From Pseudomonadales bacterium (lineage in GTDB: Bacteria; Pseudomonadota; Gammaproteobacteria; Pseudomonadales; Azotimanducaceae), in the NCBI GenBank assembly GCA_029244465.1, contig JAQWQN010000201.1:1-33796 (forward strand): a stretch of 33,796 nucleotides of DNA. The letters run 5' to 3'. How positions within the stretch are numbered: the first letter of the stretch is position 1; each line of letters starts with the position of its first letter. This document shows positions 25,312 to 32,583 of the stretch, one piece after another. Under the pieces are notes generated by a model. That model had not been told where the DNA came from, did no database searches, and saw nothing but the letters and a program-made list of their open reading frames with translations. The position numbers and the translations under genes were made by a program.

Positions 25312-25653
25312 TTATAGTCTTGTTAAGAGCCGTTTTTTAGTAGGAAGTCTGTGATTAATCGAAGAGAATCTCAGCTCATAGCGCAAGAGCAAAAAAACCT
25401 TGCCGGGCTCGGATTGAAGAAGAACAAGGCGAATAAGCGAGGTAAGCTGACGGCCCCGCGTAATTCTCTGCACTGAGCGTTCAGGCGAACAATGCGTCTC
25501 GTGCGAGTGACTGGGCCTTTTGCGAGGCACGCGCGGAGGCGTGCTCTGTTCGTACTTTTCGCGAACCTTTTTTACTTCAGCAATGCCGTCTTCATGTTCG
25601 AAAACAACGAAAACGCGGGCCTGATTCAGTGTGTTGTCGATCTGCTCAGCCAC
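25312..25653 (-). CDS. doubtful minus-strand ORF, possibly a broken gene
   Basis: The first 35 residues from GTG 25653 (MAEQIDNTLNQARVFVVFEH, then EDGIAEVKKVREKYEQ) read like genuine protein. The frame stays open upstream to about 25713 (NIAQDLGKGIGLSATWCDSI). An ATG at about 25716 would join it if one A of an AAA run were removed, so this may be a frameshifted small gene. Beyond residue 36 the text is low-complexity Pro/Arg-rich and runs antisense to the small plus-strand frame, so the true end is probably earlier. Family unknown. Confidence 0.25.
   Translation of the reverse strand: MAEQIDNTLNQARVFVVFEHEDGIAEVKKVREKYEQSTPPRVPRKRPSHSHETHCSPERSVQRITRGRQLTSLIRLVLLQSEPGKVFLLLRYELRFSSINHRLPTKKRLLTRL
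25351..25476 (+). CDS. possible small basic protein (41 aa)
   Basis: GTG 25351 with AGGAAG 3-8 nt upstream opens a 41-aa lysine/arginine-rich frame (starts INRRESQLIAQEQKNL, then GLKKNKANKRGK) that stops at 25474-25476. The charge pattern and ribosome site look natural, but the frame is short and has no recognisable family. A hairpin 50 bp downstream (25527-25544) could be its terminator. It overlaps antisense the C-terminal part of the possible gene at 25312-25653, so at most one of the two overlapping parts is real. Confidence 0.3.
   Translation: MINRRESQLIAQEQKNLAGLGLKKNKANKRGKLTAPRNSLH
25527..25544. terminator. stem-loop GCACGC-6-GCGTGC
   Basis: Perfect 6-bp GC-rich arms at 25527-25532 and 25539-25544. 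It lies between the plausible parts of two opposing small frames, where a bidirectional terminator would fit. Confidence 0.3.
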
Positions 25654-25748
25654 TTTGGTATAGATTGAGTCGCACCAAGTGGCAGATAGACCAATTCCTT
25701 TTCCAAGATCTTGGGCGATGTTTCATCACTGCCCAGCGGGTCTACCAG

Positions 25749-25767
25749 AGCGCCTCACAGAGGCGCT
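25749..25767. terminator. perfect 8-bp hairpin downstream of the TerB-like gene
   Basis: AGCGCCTC (25749-25756) and GAGGCGCT (25760-25767) form a perfect 8-bp stem with a 3-nt loop, 46 bp past the minus-strand TerB-like stop. No long T-run is present on either side. The rest of 25251-25812 is covered by the two doubtful small frames; otherwise I see nothing. Confidence 0.45.
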
Positions 25768-25812
25768 TGTATTGCAGACTGACTATTTTCTCACACTGTC
25801 AGACAGGGTTAT

Positions 25813-26253
25813 TCATGCTTCGGGTTTCAGACCCATCAATTGAGCGGGGGTGAGATCTAGGGCGGCAACAACGTCGTTGAAGAAAGTAATCTCTTGATCA
25901 CTCACACGCCCGTCTGCGTTCACCACATCAGCCAGAGCTTCAGCGATGCCAAGTCGATCATCGTCGCCGAGCTTTTTGGCAGCCGAGGCCAGGTATTTTT
26001 CCAGGGGCGCCTTCTCGTAGATGGCAGAATTTGCGGCGACACGAATGTCAGCGGGTGCGAAGTCTTCGCCCGTACGTTCAAGCAATACGTCGTGAACTTT
26101 TTCCACTTCGATGGCTTTGATGTTGGTGTCGGCAGCCGTAGCGCGCGCAAGCGTCATGAGCATAGCTTCTTTGGCCAACTGCGATTGTTCTTCCGCGGTG
26201 GGCTCGCTGCCGCTGAAAATCTTAAATACCCCACCTAGGCTAGCAATACTCAT
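25813..26253 (-). CDS. TerB-like (tellurite-resistance/DjlA N-domain fold) protein
   Basis: A 146-aa all-helical, acidic protein. I chose ATG 26253 (MSIASLGGVFKIF) because GGAAG lies 5 nt upstream; the frame is open further, to a TTG at 26343, without a good ribosome site. Residues about 25-140 fit the TerB fold: an acidic helix with LMTLARATAADTNIKAIE, and a repeat-like second half with LADVVNADGRVSDQE, both of the 'A-x-A-D-G-x-[IV]-x-x-x-E' style that marks TerB domains and may bind metal. No signal peptide, so cytoplasmic. Function unknown in most relatives. It diverges from the decayed exported-protein gene over 118 bp. Confidence 0.75.
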   Translation of the reverse strand: MSIASLGGVFKIFSGSEPTAEEQSQLAKEAMLMTLARATAADTNIKAIEVEKVHDVLLERTGEDFAPADIRVAANSAIYEKAPLEKYLASAAKKLGDDDRLGIAEALADVVNADGRVSDQEITFFNDVVAALDLTPAQLMGLKPEA

Positions 26254-26344
26254 AGGTCTTCCAAATCTCATCATTATGTCGAGGGCCATTCTTTCGCGAA
26301 GTCTGCTTGGCGTCAACGGCGGAATCTGAATACGGTCGGTCAAG

Positions 26345-26364
26345 TTTCATCGAGTTTCATCGAG
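26345..26364. repeat. 10-bp direct repeat TTTCATCGAG, two copies
   Basis: Adjacent copies at 26345-26354 and 26355-26364, ending just before the start of the decayed exported-protein gene (ATG 26372). It lies in the divergent promoter region shared with the TerB-like gene. Could be a tandem binding site or slippage. Confidence 0.45.
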
Positions 26365-26371
26365 TTTTTAG

Positions 26372-27293
26372 ATGCGTACCCTTAGATCGATCGCTCTTCT
26401 GCTTTTTTAAGCACCCATTTCGTGGCCGCGAGCGCCCAAGATGGCGCTTACCAAGCACCGCGAACCTGGTTCGGCGACCGGAACCAGCATGGGGTCTGGG
26501 CCAACGCGAGCTTTAGCACCCTGGAACGGACAGATCAGTTCGACACGTTTGTGCTGACCCCAGGGCAAGCAGCCGTTCGTGAAGCGGAGCGTAACACCCT
26601 CTATGAGCAGTACGACAAGCCAGAAAAAGTTGACGGCCAGCTACAAAAATCAGGTGATCCGGGGGGTACAACACATTTTCGATGGATGAAGGTAATGTGC
26701 TTGCCCAAGTTGATGGCCCTGAGCTGAGGCCCTTGGGTGAGCGCTGTTTGGTTGGGTTTGGATCCACCGGTGGGCCACCCATGTTGCCGGTGTTCTACAA
26801 CAACAATTATCAGATTGTGCAGAATCGAGACCACGTGTTGATTATGATTGAGATGAACCATGACGTGCGCACGGGAAGATAGAACTCAGAGCATCGGCCT
26901 GCGCATGTGACGAAGTGGTTGGGAGATTCAATCGGTCGGTGGGAAGAAGATACCCCGGTTGTTGAGACAACCAATTTTCATCCAGAACAGAGCTTTCGAG
27001 CAGCGATCAAGTATATTTTTTTCGTCTCGCCGCAGCTGAAGGTGACGGATCGTTTCACCCGCGTTGGCGACGATCGCGTCAAATATCAGTTTGAAATGGA
27101 CGATGCGAATACATATGCGGACGTGTGGCGTGGAGAGCTGCCATTGCGAAAGTCTGATTCGGCGATTTATGAGTATGCGTGTCATGCGGGCAACTATGCG
27201 ATGCCAGGAATTTTGGGGGGCGCGCGGCTGGCAGAGAAGGAAGGTGAGGCGGGTGGCTTTGTCCAGTCTCTCGCGATATGGCTTGCTGACTAG
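26372..27293 (+). pseudogene. broken gene for an exported protein (two -1 frameshifts and one nonsense codon)
   Basis: Reassembled, this is one protein of about 307 aa. It starts with a signal peptide (MRTLRSIALLLF, then LSTHFVAASA-QD) and continues through YNTF, GGPPMLPVFYNNNYQIVQ, HRPAHVTKWLGDSIGRWEEDT, VVETTNF and IYEYACHAGNYAMPGILGGAR. These motifs belong to a family of exported proteins of unknown function that I recall from Acidobacteria and gammaproteobacteria. The breaks are one T missing from the T-run at 26403-26408, one G missing from the G-run at 26661-26666, and TAG at 26880-26882. Each shift is cured by one added base. The last 129 codons (from 26907) are intact. Confidence 0.8.
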
Positions 27294-27321
27294 TCATTCA
27301 AGCGCACCTCGATAGATGGCA

Positions 27322-27720
27322 TCAATGAAATAGATCGTCGAGCTTCTTTTTCGCTGTGGCTTCCTGCTCGACCGGTGCGGGTTGGTCGACGCCTGCCTCG
27401 GTGGTGTCAGGGTTAGGCAGTGGGCCTTTGCTAAACAGTGCATCGAGTGCGCCCTTTGCGTCCTCACTTATGCCAACCGTGCTGCCTTCAAACGCCGCCA
27501 ATTGTGGCGAGTAGAAGTCGCAAAAGTTCGCATTTTCTTTCTGTATGGGTGGATCAGCACGATCTTCGAAACACTGCATGGTTTTTTTCGGGTCATAGTG
27601 CTGACAGAGGCGGCAGCAATGCAGTTCGTTGAAGCACTGTCCACACGTTGCGTGACGGGAGATTGGCCGCGGGATGTCTGCTAGGTTTTCGCCACAGTTC
27701 CAACATAGCAGCTCGTTCAC
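27322..27720 (-). CDS. cysteine-rich zinc-binding protein coupled to NudC
   Basis: A 132-aa protein from GTG 27720. That start overlaps the NudC stop as GTGA, the reason I prefer it to the TTG at 27744. The N-terminal 70 residues hold nine cysteines: C6/C9 (CWNC), C26/C29 (CGQC), C35, C36 and C39 (CCRLC), C50 and C67. The CxxC pairs suggest one rubredoxin-like ribbon plus a second metal site. The text ELHCCRLCQHYDP and ENANFCDFYSP matches a widespread conserved hypothetical family. The C-terminal half is Pro/Glu-rich and probably disordered, ending in a KKKLDDLF tail. Function unknown. Coupling to NudC suggests a link to NAD or RNA-cap turnover, as inference. Confidence 0.7.
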   Translation of the reverse strand: MNELLCWNCGENLADIPRPISRHATCGQCFNELHCCRLCQHYDPKKTMQCFEDRADPPIQKENANFCDFYSPQLAAFEGSTVGISEDAKGALDALFSKGPLPNPDTTEAGVDQPAPVEQEATAKKKLDDLFH

Positions 27721-28616
27721 AGCGACACTTCGCCATCGACCCAACTGCGAATGAGGTGGTGAGCGATCGCCATCGCACCAGGTACACGAAGGTTTGGATT
27801 GTTCTGTTCGATCGCTGTCTTTGCTTCGGCGCGAGAAAACCAGCTGACGTCAGCCATCTCGATCTCATCGATGTGTATATCGGTTGTCGTGGCGATGCCG
27901 TGGCAACCGATCATGAGTTGTGACGGGAATGGCCAGGGTTGCGAGGAGTGGTAGTTGACTTCACCGACCCGGATCCCGGCTTCTTCCCAGACTTCACGTC
28001 GCACCGCTTCTTCCAGCGATTCGCCTTGATCGAGAAAGCCAGCCAGCGCCGAATAGAAATTTGAATCTGCCATCCGGCCTTGTGACTTGCCTAAGAGGCA
28101 TCTGTCACCGCCAGGTTCATCGACGATCAGCATGATCGCCACAGGATCTGTGCGCGGAAATATATGACGCTCACAACGTGTGCAGCGGCGTACCTGCCCG
28201 CCGCGTTCAGGACGACTCGCCCCCCCGCATTGCGCGCAGAAGGGATTGCGTCGATGCCAGTCAAGTTGTGCCCGCGCTTGCGCCACGACGCCGGTGTCCT
28301 CGGTCGCCAACGAAGCCGCAATGGCGCGGCAGTCCGTGAACTCGAGTTCGGATGGTGGGTCGTTGATATCAATTGCAAAGCGAGCAATGCCGTCGTATAG
28401 GCCAAGCAAGATGGTCTGAACCGTATCGAGTTGCGGCAAATCAGATTGCCGCAGCCAATTAAGAGATTCAGATTTTGTCGAGACGTTCAACTTGTGAAAG
28501 GGTAAAAAGAGTGAAGAATCCTGCCCTTGTAGGTCAGCGATCGTCTCCTCGCTGCGGCGCAAGGGTTCCCCTCGATCGTAGGGGTTGCCTGCATACGTGT
28601 GCTTAAACTCAGCCAT
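27717..28616 (-). CDS. nudC: NAD+ diphosphatase NudC (Nudix hydrolase)
   Basis: A 299-aa Nudix enzyme. It has the NudC zinc finger C127/C130/C145/C148, the full Nudix box at 193-215 (GFLDQGESLEEAVRREVWEE, then AG), and the family-specific SQPWPFPSQLM at 225-235 that reads the NAD nicotinamide side. It hydrolyses NADH/NAD+ to NMN(H) and AMP and removes NAD caps from RNA 5' ends, as a cytoplasmic homodimer. AGGAT lies 6 nt before the ATG at 28616. It is slightly longer than E. coli NudC (257 aa) through a larger N-terminal domain. First gene of a two-gene unit with the cysteine-rich protein. Confidence 0.95.
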   Translation of the reverse strand: MAEFKHTYAGNPYDRGEPLRRSEETIADLQGQDSSLFLPFHKLNVSTKSESLNWLRQSDLPQLDTVQTILLGLYDGIARFAIDINDPPSELEFTDCRAIAASLATEDTGVVAQARAQLDWHRRNPFCAQCGGASRPERGGQVRRCTRCERHIFPRTDPVAIMLIVDEPGGDRCLLGKSQGRMADSNFYSALAGFLDQGESLEEAVRREVWEEAGIRVGEVNYHSSQPWPFPSQLMIGCHGIATTTDIHIDEIEMADVSWFSRAEAKTAIEQNNPNLRVPGAMAIAHHLIRSWVDGEVSL

Positions 28617-28809
28617 AAAATTATCCTGTGCTAAGTGCCCATGATAACAAGAGTTGGATTTCTGCTCAGACTGGATTTTCTGTGCAGCAGGACTGAGCCC
28701 AACGAGATGTCATGTGTCTCGCACGGCTTGTGAGAGATCATCAGGGAGAGAAGGGGTAGGGATTGCGGTACACTTGTGGTCGTTTAGTTTTTTTTCGGTG
28801 GGTGTGTAA
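28617..28809. other. divergent intergenic region, nudC / aldo-keto reductase
   Basis: 193 bp holding the promoters of two divergent genes. A run of eight T occurs at about 28789-28796, 14 bp before the reductase ATG. A loose GCTCAG/CTGAGC pair (24-nt loop) lies near 28664-28699. A TTGCGG-TACACT stretch near 28766 resembles promoter text but is not spaced like sigma-70. No gene is visible. Confidence 0.35.
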
Positions 28810-29706
28810 ATGATCGATCGGATTCCCTTTGGTAGGACGGGCCATACGAGCTCACGCGTTTTATTTGGCGCGGCCACGCTAGGCGCGATGAAGCAGGATC
28901 GGGCGGATGCAACGCTCGCGAAACTCGATCATTTTGGGATCAATCACATCGATGTGGCTGCCAGCTACGGTGAGGCGGAACTGCGCTTGGCGCCTTTTCT
29001 AAAGACGCGGCGTGATGACTTTTTTCTGGCAACCAAAACTGGATTGCGGACCAAAGATGAGGCGGCGAAGCAACTTCGTGCGTCCCTGGCACGCATGGAG
29101 GTTGAGCAGATCGACCTCATCCAGATGCATAACCTGACCAAAGAAAGCGAATGGGATATCGCGATGGGTCCGGGTGGCGCGCTTGAGGCCTTGATCGAAG
29201 CACGGGATGAAGGTTTAGTTCGGTTTATCGGCGTGACAGGGCATGGCACGTATGCGCCGGTGATGCACACGCAAAGCCTACAGGCCTTCGAATTCGATTC
29301 GATCCTGACGCCCTATAACTACACCATGATACAAAACCCGCAATACGTGGAGGATTTTGACGCCCTGTATGAGTTGTGTCAGTCGAGGGGTGTAGCGATG
29401 CAAACTATCAAGGCGATTGCGTTGCGTCGGTGGCGTGAGGACGATCCCGAAAAACACTTTAGCTGGTACAAACCAATTCGTGAGCCAGAAGCGCTGAAGC
29501 GCGCTGTGGACTTTGTTCTTTCTCGCCCAGGCTTGTTTTTGAATACAACAAGTGATGCTTCGCTACTGGATTCGGTTTTTACCGCGGCTGACGGGCCAAT
29601 TGAGACGCCAGATCAATTTGCGCTCGCAGCGGATGCAGAAACGTTAGGGATGGAGCCATTGTTTGTGCGAGACGTCTCGGACGACGTCCAGGTTAGTGCG
29701 GGTTAG
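28810..29706 (+). CDS. aldo/keto reductase
   Basis: A 298-aa aldo/keto reductase with the catalytic tetrad Asp48, Tyr53, Lys76 and His107 (NHIDVAASYGEAE, LATKTG, IQMHNL). It reduces carbonyls with NAD(P)H in a TIM barrel; the substrate is not readable. The C-terminal barrel helices are present and there is no iron-sulfur extension, unlike the reductase at 31305. The ATG at 28810 has GGTGGG about 8 nt upstream. Its last codons overlap the convergent larE stop by four bases, so the two transcripts run into each other. Confidence 0.92.
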   Translation: MIDRIPFGRTGHTSSRVLFGAATLGAMKQDRADATLAKLDHFGINHIDVAASYGEAELRLAPFLKTRRDDFFLATKTGLRTKDEAAKQLRASLARMEVEQIDLIQMHNLTKESEWDIAMGPGGALEALIEARDEGLVRFIGVTGHGTYAPVMHTQSLQAFEFDSILTPYNYTMIQNPQYVEDFDALYELCQSRGVAMQTIKAIALRRWREDDPEKHFSWYKPIREPEALKRAVDFVLSRPGLFLNTTSDASLLDSVFTAADGPIETPDQFALAADAETLGMEPLFVRDVSDDVQVSAG

Positions 29707-30542
29707 TTGCCTATTTTGACGACCTGAATTTGGTCGGGGGAGAGCACTTTGTTCAGTGACCCTGACTTGAAACCTGCAAGGTCAAGCGCGACGAAGTTGT
29801 AGCCCGTTGCGCTGATGCGTTCAGAAAGTTCTTGGTGGTGCTCCAAGGCTAGCGGAAAGAGGTGTGGTGGCACTTCCAGTCTCGCCACATCGCCATGATG
29901 GCGCACACGACACTGCTCAAACCCTAAGTCTGTGAGGACATCTTCCGCTGCTTCGACTTGTTCCAGCAGTTCGAGGGTTATTTCAGTGCCATAAGGAAAA
30001 CGGCTAGAAAGACACGCTGCTTGTGGTTTTTCGGCATTCTCCAAGCCAAGTTCGTGGGCCAGAGCACGAATGTCAGCTTTGTTGAACGCGCATTCCGCCA
30101 ATGGTGATCGTACCTCGAAATTGTTCGCAGCCATCAAGCCCGGACGATGATCACCGAGGTCGTCAGTGTTCGTGCCATTGAGCACGACCGCGACAGCTTC
30201 TGTTTGTGCGATCTCGTCTAAGTAGGTGTACAGAGAAGTTTTGCAGTGAAAACAACGGTTTGTCGGGTTGGCGCGATACTCCGGCTTTGATAACTCATCG
30301 GTCACGATGACCTTGTGCTGAATGCCCCAGTCTTGAGCCAGTTTTTTTGTCAGAGCAAGATCGGCGCGTTTCAGGCTGACCGATGCGCTGGTCACTGCGA
30401 GGGCTCGTGCACCAAGAACGTCACCAGCAACGTAGGCCACTAAAGAACTGTCAATACCGCCAGAAAACGCGATGATGGCGCTATCATATTGCTCGATATT
30501 GCTCTTAAGCTCCTGAAATTTAAAGGATAAATTTGAGTTCAT
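29703..30542 (-). CDS. larE: LarE-type ATP-dependent sulfur transferase (nickel-pincer cofactor synthesis)
   Basis: A 279-aa PP-loop enzyme. The ATP loop SGGIDSS is at residues 27-33. Other LarE hallmarks are NRCFHCKTSLY (97-105), NGTNTDDLGDHRPG (122-135), RSPLAE, and EKPQAACLSSRFPYG with Cys177, equivalent to the sacrificial Cys176 of Lactobacillus LarE. LarE adenylates pyridinium-3,5-biscarboxylic acid mononucleotide and sulfurates it to the dithio form. A single Cys at that position suggests the sacrificial type, not the [4Fe-4S] type. It follows larB by 9 bp. LarC (nickel insertion) and LarA (lactate racemase) are not in the window. Confidence 0.92.
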   Translation of the reverse strand: MNSNLSFKFQELKSNIEQYDSAIIAFSGGIDSSLVAYVAGDVLGARALAVTSASVSLKRADLALTKKLAQDWGIQHKVIVTDELSKPEYRANPTNRCFHCKTSLYTYLDEIAQTEAVAVVLNGTNTDDLGDHRPGLMAANNFEVRSPLAECAFNKADIRALAHELGLENAEKPQAACLSSRFPYGTEITLELLEQVEAAEDVLTDLGFEQCRVRHHGDVARLEVPPHLFPLALEHHQELSERISATGYNFVALDLAGFKSGSLNKVLSPDQIQVVKIGN

Positions 30543-30551
30543 CGAGTCATC

Positions 30552-31289
30552 CTACAGCCGATTGATGGAGTTGGCTAGATACCCTGCGCCGAAGCCATTA
30601 TCGATGTTCACCACTGACACGCCAGATGCGCAGCTGGTTAGCATACCGAGTAGCGCGGCGACGCCGTCAAAAGCAGCGCCATAACCTACGCTGGTTGGCA
30701 CTGCGATAACCGGTTTGTCTACTAAACCGCCGACGACACTCGGTAGAGCGCCCTCCATACCGGCGACGACCACCAACACCCGAGCACGACGTAGATCTTC
30801 CAAACGCGCCAATAAGCGATGTAGACCGGCTACGCCGACATCGTATATTCGCTCGACCTCGTTACCGAAAAACTCCGCCGTTAACGCTGCTTCCTCGGCG
30901 ACGGCAATGTCTGAAGTGCCCGCTGTCACCACGGCTATTGGCGTTGCAGGCTTAGGCTTTGGTGCCTGCATGCAGATGAGGATGTGACTTTGAGCGTGAT
31001 AAATGGCGCTTTTTGGCAGGTGTTTCAGGGCGTCATGCTTGTCTGCATCGAGGCGTGTAACAAGAACGTTAGAGCCGTGTTCGAGCATCGCGTTAACGAT
31101 GTCTGAAATTTGCGTCGCTGTTTTGCCTTCACCAAAGATGACTTCTTGAGCACCGGTGCGACGTTCTCGGTCATGGTCTATGACCGTGTGCCCAAGATCT
31201 TCGGTCAGGCTTGTACGAACCGCTGTTGCGGCGGCGTCAAGATCAATGTGCCCCTGTTTGAACTGAGCGAGTACTTCTTCCAGTATCAA
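30552..31289 (-). CDS. larB: LarB-type pyridinium-3,5-biscarboxylic acid mononucleotide synthase
   Basis: A 245-aa member of the AIR-carboxylase (PurE-like) superfamily. The second half carries the LarB signatures VVTAGTSDIAVAEEA, VVVAGMEGALPSVVGGL, VIAVPTSVGYGAAFDG and a C-terminal NIDNGFGAG. The N-terminal 110 residues are the LarB-specific region (TDLGH-type start, then GAQEVIFGEGKTATQI). It carboxylates and hydrolyses nicotinic acid adenine dinucleotide, the first step to the nickel-pincer nucleotide. It lies 15 bp after the Fe-S aldo/keto reductase gene and just before larE, so all three are probably one transcript. ATG at 31289. Confidence 0.93.
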   Translation of the reverse strand: MILEEVLAQFKQGHIDLDAAATAVRTSLTEDLGHTVIDHDRERRTGAQEVIFGEGKTATQISDIVNAMLEHGSNVLVTRLDADKHDALKHLPKSAIYHAQSHILICMQAPKPKPATPIAVVTAGTSDIAVAEEAALTAEFFGNEVERIYDVGVAGLHRLLARLEDLRRARVLVVVAGMEGALPSVVGGLVDKPVIAVPTSVGYGAAFDGVAALLGMLTSCASGVSVVNIDNGFGAGYLANSINRL

Positions 31290-31304
31290 AATAGTTCCTT
31301 ATCG

Positions 31305-32543
31305 CTAAGCCATCTGCTCGGATGACCCTAGCATTCTATGCGTCGGGGCACAGAGCTTGTCGATCTCTATACCGTTCGGGCAAGCGCTTTGGCATGGTGC
31401 TCCGCTGCAGGACAGACAAGCGGATGCATTCGTCTCGAGGAGAGCGTATTCATCCCTAGCAAACTCGACGTCTTGGTAGTCAGTCGCATACATCCGGGTG
31501 CGCAATACATCTGAAATGGGAACACCGTAAGGGCATGCTCCGGAACACAGATTGCAGGCGTGTTTGCAGTAGTTTGCGCCATTGAGGTTAGCGTACTGAT
31601 CGAGAAGTTTTCGTCCTTCAGCAGACACAGTTGATGCGCCTGATGCACCGAGATATTCGTCAATTTGATCTGCGCTCGTCATGGTGATGATGAGCGCATC
31701 GACATCAGGGTTGGAGAGCACCCAAGAGAAGGCCGCCTGTGCGAACGTGGCGCCCCGATTTTCGTATGGTCGCATGTCATTGAGGCGTGCACCCATGAGG
31801 GTTTTCATAGCTACTACACCAATATCTTTAGTTTTGGCTTTCCGGATTGCCCGAGGGAGATCGGGTTGTGTTGCAATCCAATCGATGCCGGACGTCAGTC
31901 CCTCATAGAATTTGGGGTCTTGTCCGAAATTGTACGCAGTGAGTATGACCTCGATCAGATTCTCGTCGATCGCATAGTCCAAGCAATCAATCAGATTACC
32001 AGCATGCCCGGAGATCCCGGTGAAACGGATTTTGCCCTGGCTTCGGGCCCGGTCGACAAACGTCTGCCATTCAGGGTTTGCAACTACGCCGACATCATTG
32101 ACGGCATGGTTCATGTAGATGTCCACATAATCGGTCTGCAAACTTTTGAGCGAGTGCTCTAGATCACGCATGAGCTTGTCAGCCGAAGTGCTCGCGCGCG
32201 TCATAGTTTTAGAAACAAGATAGGCCTTATCTCGCTTTCCTTTAAGGGCACGACCAATGACCTTTTCAGATTGTCCGCCGGTGTAGCCTTCTGCCGTGTC
32301 GATGTAGTTCACGCCGCGGTCTAAGGCATGGTCGATCAAATGTTCTTGCCCTGTGCGCAGTCGCGACGTGCCGAAAGAGATATCCGAAATCATCAGTTCG
32401 GTCCGACCTAGCCGACGGTAACTCTGTACACCTTCGGCACCTTTTTGTTGTGCGAGCTCTCTTGCGGATAGAGCGTTGGTTGTCATCACGCTTGCGGCGC
32501 CCAATAACGCACTGGTCTTTAGGAAATTCCTTCTGTCACTCAT
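31305..32543 (-). CDS. Tat-exported aldo/keto reductase with C-terminal 4Fe-4S-type cysteine motifs
   Basis: A 412-aa protein. The N-terminus MSDRRNFLKTSALLGAAS is a twin-arginine signal (RRNFLK) with a weakly hydrophobic core, so it is probably exported folded with its cofactor. The barrel (about 40-310) has the tetrad motifs NYIDTAEGY, LVSKT and MNHAV. The C-terminus has two ferredoxin-like sets: C326/C330/C333/C337 (CKHACNLCSGACP) and C376/C379/C384/C388 (CLSCSGAPCQSACP), enough for two iron-sulfur clusters. This COG1453-like architecture suggests electron transfer between a cluster and a carbonyl substrate. It sits between the thiolase and larB on the same strand. Confidence 0.9.
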   Translation of the reverse strand: MSDRRNFLKTSALLGAASVMTTNALSARELAQQKGAEGVQSYRRLGRTELMISDISFGTSRLRTGQEHLIDHALDRGVNYIDTAEGYTGGQSEKVIGRALKGKRDKAYLVSKTMTRASTSADKLMRDLEHSLKSLQTDYVDIYMNHAVNDVGVVANPEWQTFVDRARSQGKIRFTGISGHAGNLIDCLDYAIDENLIEVILTAYNFGQDPKFYEGLTSGIDWIATQPDLPRAIRKAKTKDIGVVAMKTLMGARLNDMRPYENRGATFAQAAFSWVLSNPDVDALIITMTSADQIDEYLGASGASTVSAEGRKLLDQYANLNGANYCKHACNLCSGACPYGVPISDVLRTRMYATDYQDVEFARDEYALLETNASACLSCSGAPCQSACPNGIEIDKLCAPTHRMLGSSEQMA

Positions 32544-32583
32544 CTTATGCCGCCCTGCGTTCTTATCAGAGGTTAGTCAGCCG

